Below, piece after piece: positions 60,619-64,000 of a stretch of 64,000 bases of DNA. This stretch comes from Hallerella sp963660435. GTDB lineage: Bacteria; Fibrobacterota; Fibrobacteria; Fibrobacterales; Fibrobacteraceae. Numbering within the stretch: position 1 is the stretch's first letter; every line of letters starts with the position of its first letter. The notes beneath the pieces are model-generated. The model was not told the DNA's origin. It made no database searches and saw only the letters and a program-made list of their open reading frames with translations. The translations under genes and the position numbers were made by a program. The DNA lies in the NCBI GenBank assembly GCA_963660435.1, contig CAVKYI010000001.1, positions 248,001 through 312,000 on the forward strand. Reading direction: 5' to 3'.

Positions 60619-61812
60619 ATGGCAGAACTCGGTACGATTGGGACGCCGCTTTCGAAAAGCGCGACGCGCGTTCTTTTTTGCGGAGCGGGAGAGCTTGGCA
60701 AGGAAGTTATCATTGAGATGATGCGGCTCGGCGTCGAAACGATTGCGGTCGATCGCTATGCGAATGCTCCCGGGATGCAGGTCGCCCACCGCTATCATGT
60801 CGTCAACATGCTGGATGGCGCGGCGCTTCGCCGGATAGTCGAACAGGAAAAGCCGGACTACATCGTCCCGGAAGTCGAGGCGATTGCGACCCCGACGCTC
60901 GTGGAACTCGAAAAGGAAGGCTACCATGTGATTCCGACGGCGATGGCGACGCGGCTGACGATGAACCGCGAAGGGATTCGTCGCTTGGCGGCAGAGGAGC
61001 TCGGTCTGAAAACTTCGCCGTATCGCTTTGCGGATACGGAAGAGGATTTCAAGGCGGCGGTGAAGGCGGTTGGAATCCCCTGTGTCGTGAAGCCCGTGAT
61101 GAGTTCGTCGGGGCATGGACAGAGCACGGTCAGGTCCGAAGCGGATATCGATCGGGCGTGGAACGTTTCCCAGAGCGAAGGCCGCACGGGAAAGCCTTCC
61201 CGCGTCATTGTCGAGGGCTTTGTCCCCTTTGACTACGAAATCACGATGCTCACGGTGCGCCATGTCGGCGGGACTAGCTTCTTGGAACCGGTGGGACATC
61301 ACCAGGTGAACGGCGACTACCAGGAATCGTGGCAGCCTCAGCCGATGAGCGCGACGGTCCTCGAAAAGGCGCACGACATCGCGAAGAAAATCACGGATGC
61401 GCTCGGAGGCCGCGGAATCTTTGGCGTGGAGCTTTTTGTCTGCGGCGAGGATGTCCTGTTTAGCGAAGTCAGTCCGCGCCCGCATGATACGGGAATGGTG
61501 ACCCTGATTTCCCAGGATCTTTCGGAATTCGCGCTTCACGCCCGGGCAATTCTCGGTCTGCCGATTCCGAACATCGCGTTCCGCGGACCGTCCGCTTCGA
61601 AGGCGATCGTCGTCGAAGGGGAATCCGAACAGGTTCGTTTCGAAAACCTCGCGAAGGTTCTGGAAACTCCCGATACGGGCATCCGGCTGTTCGGCAAGCC
61701 TTCTGTCGGCGGGCATCGTCGCATGGGTGTCTTGCTCGCTCGGGGCTCTTCGGTGGAAAAGGCCGTGCAAACGGTCAAGGAAATGCGCGAAAAGCTTTCG
61801 GTCCGCCTTTAA
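60619..61812 (+). CDS. purT: Formate-dependent phosphoribosylglycinamide formyltransferase
   Basis: 397 residues. The ATP-grasp protein has LFCGAGELGKEVIIEMMRLGVETIAVDRYANAPGMQVAH at the N-terminus, PDYIVPEVEAIAT, the ATP-binding CVVKPVMSSSGHGQS loop and metal ligands in GVELFVCGEDVLFSEVSPRPHDTGMVT. It formylates GAR with formate and ATP in purine synthesis, which fits an anaerobe with formate. AAGGAG precedes the ATG. polA follows after 27 bp. Confidence 0.97.
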   Translation: MAELGTIGTPLSKSATRVLFCGAGELGKEVIIEMMRLGVETIAVDRYANAPGMQVAHRYHVVNMLDGAALRRIVEQEKPDYIVPEVEAIATPTLVELEKEGYHVIPTAMATRLTMNREGIRRLAAEELGLKTSPYRFADTEEDFKAAVKAVGIPCVVKPVMSSSGHGQSTVRSEADIDRAWNVSQSEGRTGKPSRVIVEGFVPFDYEITMLTVRHVGGTSFLEPVGHHQVNGDYQESWQPQPMSATVLEKAHDIAKKITDALGGRGIFGVELFVCGEDVLFSEVSPRPHDTGMVTLISQDLSEFALHARAILGLPIPNIAFRGPSASKAIVVEGESEQVRFENLAKVLETPDTGIRLFGKPSVGGHRRMGVLLARGSSVEKAVQTVKEMREKLSVRL

Positions 61813-61839
61813 TTTTCACGTTTCAAGAATCGATACCCT

Positions 61840-64000
61840 ATGCCTGCTCCAAGAAAACTTTTCCTGCTCGACTCGTTCGCTCTCGCCTTTCGGATGTTCT
61901 ACGCCTATGCGCGAGATCCGCTCGTCAACGGGAAGGGCGAAGATGTTTCCCTGGTTCACGGCTACTGGGGGACCGTCCTGCGGCTTCTTTCCAAGCACAA
62001 GCCAACGCACTTTGCGATTGTGTGCGACGTGGGAGCGCCGACGTTTCGACACGAACTCTATCCGGAATACAAGGCAAACCGCGGCCCGATGCCGGAAGAA
62101 ATGGCAAGGCAGCTGCCGATGCTCATGGAAGCGATCCGCGCAAGCGGAATCCCGATGCTCTCGGAGAAGGGTTACGAGGCGGACGACGTGATGGCCGCCG
62201 TGGCGGGCGAAGCTTACAAGGAAGGATTCGAAAAGATCTTTCTCGTCACGAAGGACAAGGACCTTTCCCAGGTCGTGAATGACCGGATTCATCTGTATCA
62301 ACTCGAAAAGGGTGCGGACGGAATCGATTTCGGACCGGAAGAGGTCGAGGACAAATACGGCGTTCCTCCGGTGCAGATCCGCGACTATCTCGCCTTGATG
62401 GGAGATTCTTCGGACAATGTTCCGGGCGTTGCGAAAGTTGGTCCCAAGACGGCTGTATCTCTCCTGAAAGAGTTTGGAAACATCGATAATTTGTACGCAA
62501 ATCTTGACAAGGTGACGAAAAAAGGCTTGCACGACAATCTGGAAAAGGGAAGGGAAAACGCCTTTCTTTCGCGAGAGCTTGTCACTATCCAGTCTTCGCG
62601 GGGTTTTAAAGGCTCTCTTGGCGAACTGGAATTTCGCGGGATTGCGAGCGATCCGCTTCGGGACGTTTTCAAGGAGCACGAAATCAACAGCCTCTTGCGG
62701 CTCATCGACAAGGTTCCTTCGAAGGACGACTTTGCGAAAAAGTCCGCTTCGCAAGAGCGCAAGCCTTTCGAAACGGTCGTTGTGCGCACGACAAGGGCTT
62801 TCCGGGAAATGGCTTCGGCTGTCGAGGCTTCTCCCTCTCCGGCTGTTTCGGTAATCTATGACGGTTCGCGTCCTCTTTCGACGACGATTGTGGGGGTCGC
62901 TCTTTCCACCGATCCGGACAAGGGATTTTACGTCCCTCTCGGACATACGGACGATATGGGTATTCCGCTGAACAATATCGATACGGAATATTTTGCGGAC
63001 TGGTTCGTTCCGGCGTTTACCGTCGCCGAGAAGCCGTGGAGAATGTTTTCCGCGAAGTCCGCGTTGCACGCCCTTTCCTGGGCATTTGACGAAAGAGTTC
63101 TTCCTTCGGAAATTCGGGATGCGCAAATCGGAGCGTGGATGCTTTCTCCGGGGGAATCGAAATACGAACTGGAAGAACTTTGCCTTCGAAACGGCCTGCG
63201 GGAGATAGGCTCTATCGAGGCGCTTGTCGGGCATGGGAAAAACGAGATTCCCTTTTCGCGCGTTCCCGTCGAGGAGATGGCGGGATATGCGGCAAGATCC
63301 GCAGCGGCGATTTTCGAACTGTGGGACATTGTTCGGTCGAAGCTCGAGAATCGAGGACTGGAAAGGCATTTTCTGGAAACGGAAATGCCGATCCTCAAGG
63401 TCCTTTTCTCCATGGAAGAATGCGGCGCCGCCATCGACGAAAACGCTCTTCGAAATCTTTCCGCGGATTTTTCGAAGCGAATCGAAAAGACCGAGGAGAA
63501 GGTCTATGAGCTTTCCGGCGGTAATCCGTTCAACATCGCCTCTCCAAAGCAACTCGCCGAAGTTCTCTATGACGATCTGGGGCTGAAGGTCCTGAAGAAG
63601 ACGGCGACCGGGCGCAGCACGGACAGCGCGGTCCTCGACCGCTTGCTCACCGAGTTCGAACTTTCCGAACGGGAAACCGCTCTCGTCGAATCGATTCTGA
63701 ATTACCGCGAACTGAAAAAGCTCCAGAATACGTACGTCGAAGTCCTTCCGACGCTCGTGAACAAGGAGACTCACCGGATTCACACGAACTTTGTGCAGTG
63801 GGGAACGGCGACGGGCAGGCTTTCGAGTCGCGAACCGAACTTGCAGAACATTCCGATTCGTTCCGAGGAAGGGAAAAAGATTCGGGCCGCGTTCGTTCCG
63901 GGTGAAAAGGAAAACGTGATTCTTTCCGCGGACTATTCGCAGATAGAGCTGCGGATGCTTGCGCATCTTTCCGGTGACGAAAAGCTTGTACAGGCGTATC
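61840..64000 (+). CDS. polA: DNA polymerase I (3' end outside the window)
   Basis: Open from the ATG at 61840 to the window edge, 720 codons. Residues 1-290 are the 5' nuclease (LFLLDSFALAFRMFYAY, EADDVMAAVAGEA, TKDKDLSQVV and DYLALMGDSSDNVPGVAKVGPKTA). Residues about 320-490 hold the 3'-5' exonuclease fold, but its acidic residues are lost: motif I is YDGS instead of DTET (Ser343 for the Glu), the motif II Asp is missing, and motif III reads YAARS (Tyr483, Ser487 for Asp). Polymerase motif A SADYSQIELR has catalytic Asp698. It should replace primers and fill gaps, without proofreading. Confidence 0.96.
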   Translation, partial: MPAPRKLFLLDSFALAFRMFYAYARDPLVNGKGEDVSLVHGYWGTVLRLLSKHKPTHFAIVCDVGAPTFRHELYPEYKANRGPMPEEMARQLPMLMEAIRASGIPMLSEKGYEADDVMAAVAGEAYKEGFEKIFLVTKDKDLSQVVNDRIHLYQLEKGADGIDFGPEEVEDKYGVPPVQIRDYLALMGDSSDNVPGVAKVGPKTAVSLLKEFGNIDNLYANLDKVTKKGLHDNLEKGRENAFLSRELVTIQSSRGFKGSLGELEFRGIASDPLRDVFKEHEINSLLRLIDKVPSKDDFAKKSASQERKPFETVVVRTTRAFREMASAVEASPSPAVSVIYDGSRPLSTTIVGVALSTDPDKGFYVPLGHTDDMGIPLNNIDTEYFADWFVPAFTVAEKPWRMFSAKSALHALSWAFDERVLPSEIRDAQIGAWMLSPGESKYELEELCLRNGLREIGSIEALVGHGKNEIPFSRVPVEEMAGYAARSAAAIFELWDIVRSKLENRGLERHFLETEMPILKVLFSMEECGAAIDENALRNLSADFSKRIEKTEEKVYELSGGNPFNIASPKQLAEVLYDDLGLKVLKKTATGRSTDSAVLDRLLTEFELSERETALVESILNYRELKKLQNTYVEVLPTLVNKETHRIHTNFVQWGTATGRLSSREPNLQNIPIRSEEGKKIRAAFVPGEKENVILSADYSQIELRMLAHLSGDEKLVQAY

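Noticed and set aside
61816..63966. 716-codon minus-strand frame opposite polA
   Set aside because: polA is unmistakable on the plus strand; the minus frame is a shadow rich in Arg and His.
1..64000. CRISPR arrays, insertion sequences or prophage
   Set aside because: No regular repeat-spacer array, transposase or phage structural gene was seen. The 32-bp repeats have only three units, with AT-rich sequence between the cores and no spacer-like unique inserts of usual length.

Overview
The window looks like chromosomal DNA from an anaerobic, fibre-degrading Fibrobacterota bacterium (Fibrobacter or a close relative). It carries a lipoprotein with the Fibrobacter succinogenes major paralogous (FISUMP) domain, secreted GH5, GH8 and GH74 glycoside hydrolases with C-terminal tails of the type IX secretion (T9SS) sorting type, an oxygen-sensitive class III ribonucleotide reductase (nrdD/nrdG), Ser-rich spacers behind lipoprotein cysteines, and a recurrent TTTATATT promoter core. 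Genus-level placement is inference from gene content; no 16S gene is present.

Layout. 1-10.1 kb: a tight plus-strand operon of seven genes (gaps of 16 bp or less) encoding a carbohydrate-binding-like protein, three large outer-membrane barrel proteins, a lipoprotein, a GH18-fold protein whose catalytic motif is degraded, and a glycosyltransferase, closed by a bidirectional terminator. 10.2-17.3 kb: a polysaccharide-degradation block with GH8 and GH5 on the minus strand, then a secreted T9SS-tailed protein and a GH8 lipoprotein on the plus strand. 17.4-21.9 kb: a DUF4143-type AAA ATPase with three 32-bp-spaced repeats upstream, then nrdD and nrdG. 22.0-24.9 kb: minus-strand LytTR regulator, SNF-type sodium symporter and inositol-phosphatase family protein. 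25.0-29.4 kb: a frameshifted secreted-protein gene and a solitary type IIG restriction-modification enzyme. 29.4-36.8 kb: a predicted outer-membrane protein, uvrC, dinB and a four-gene envelope cluster. 36.8-40.9 kb: nnrD, ispD, a FISUMP lipoprotein, an oxidoreductase and prepilin peptidase. 41-47.8 kb: a 1761-residue repeat lipoprotein, a DUF6941-like protein, a phosphopantetheinyl transferase and a small lipoprotein. 47.8 kb: tRNA-Val(GAC) with its own promoter and terminator. 48.0-56.8 kb: recC-recB-recD. 56.9-64.0 kb: GH74, a DtxR-type regulator, a small secreted protein, purT and the 5' part of polA.

How the parts fit. The secreted enzymes (GH5, two GH8, GH74) attack cellulose, beta-1,4-glucans and xyloglucan; the shared C-terminal tails suggest a common route to the cell surface. 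The first operon is the most interesting unknown: a co-transcribed outer-membrane set that could be a substrate-binding or surface-assembly apparatus. DNA maintenance genes (uvrC, dinB, recCBD, polA) are well represented. Most large minus-strand reading frames opposite these genes are codon-bias shadows and were left out.
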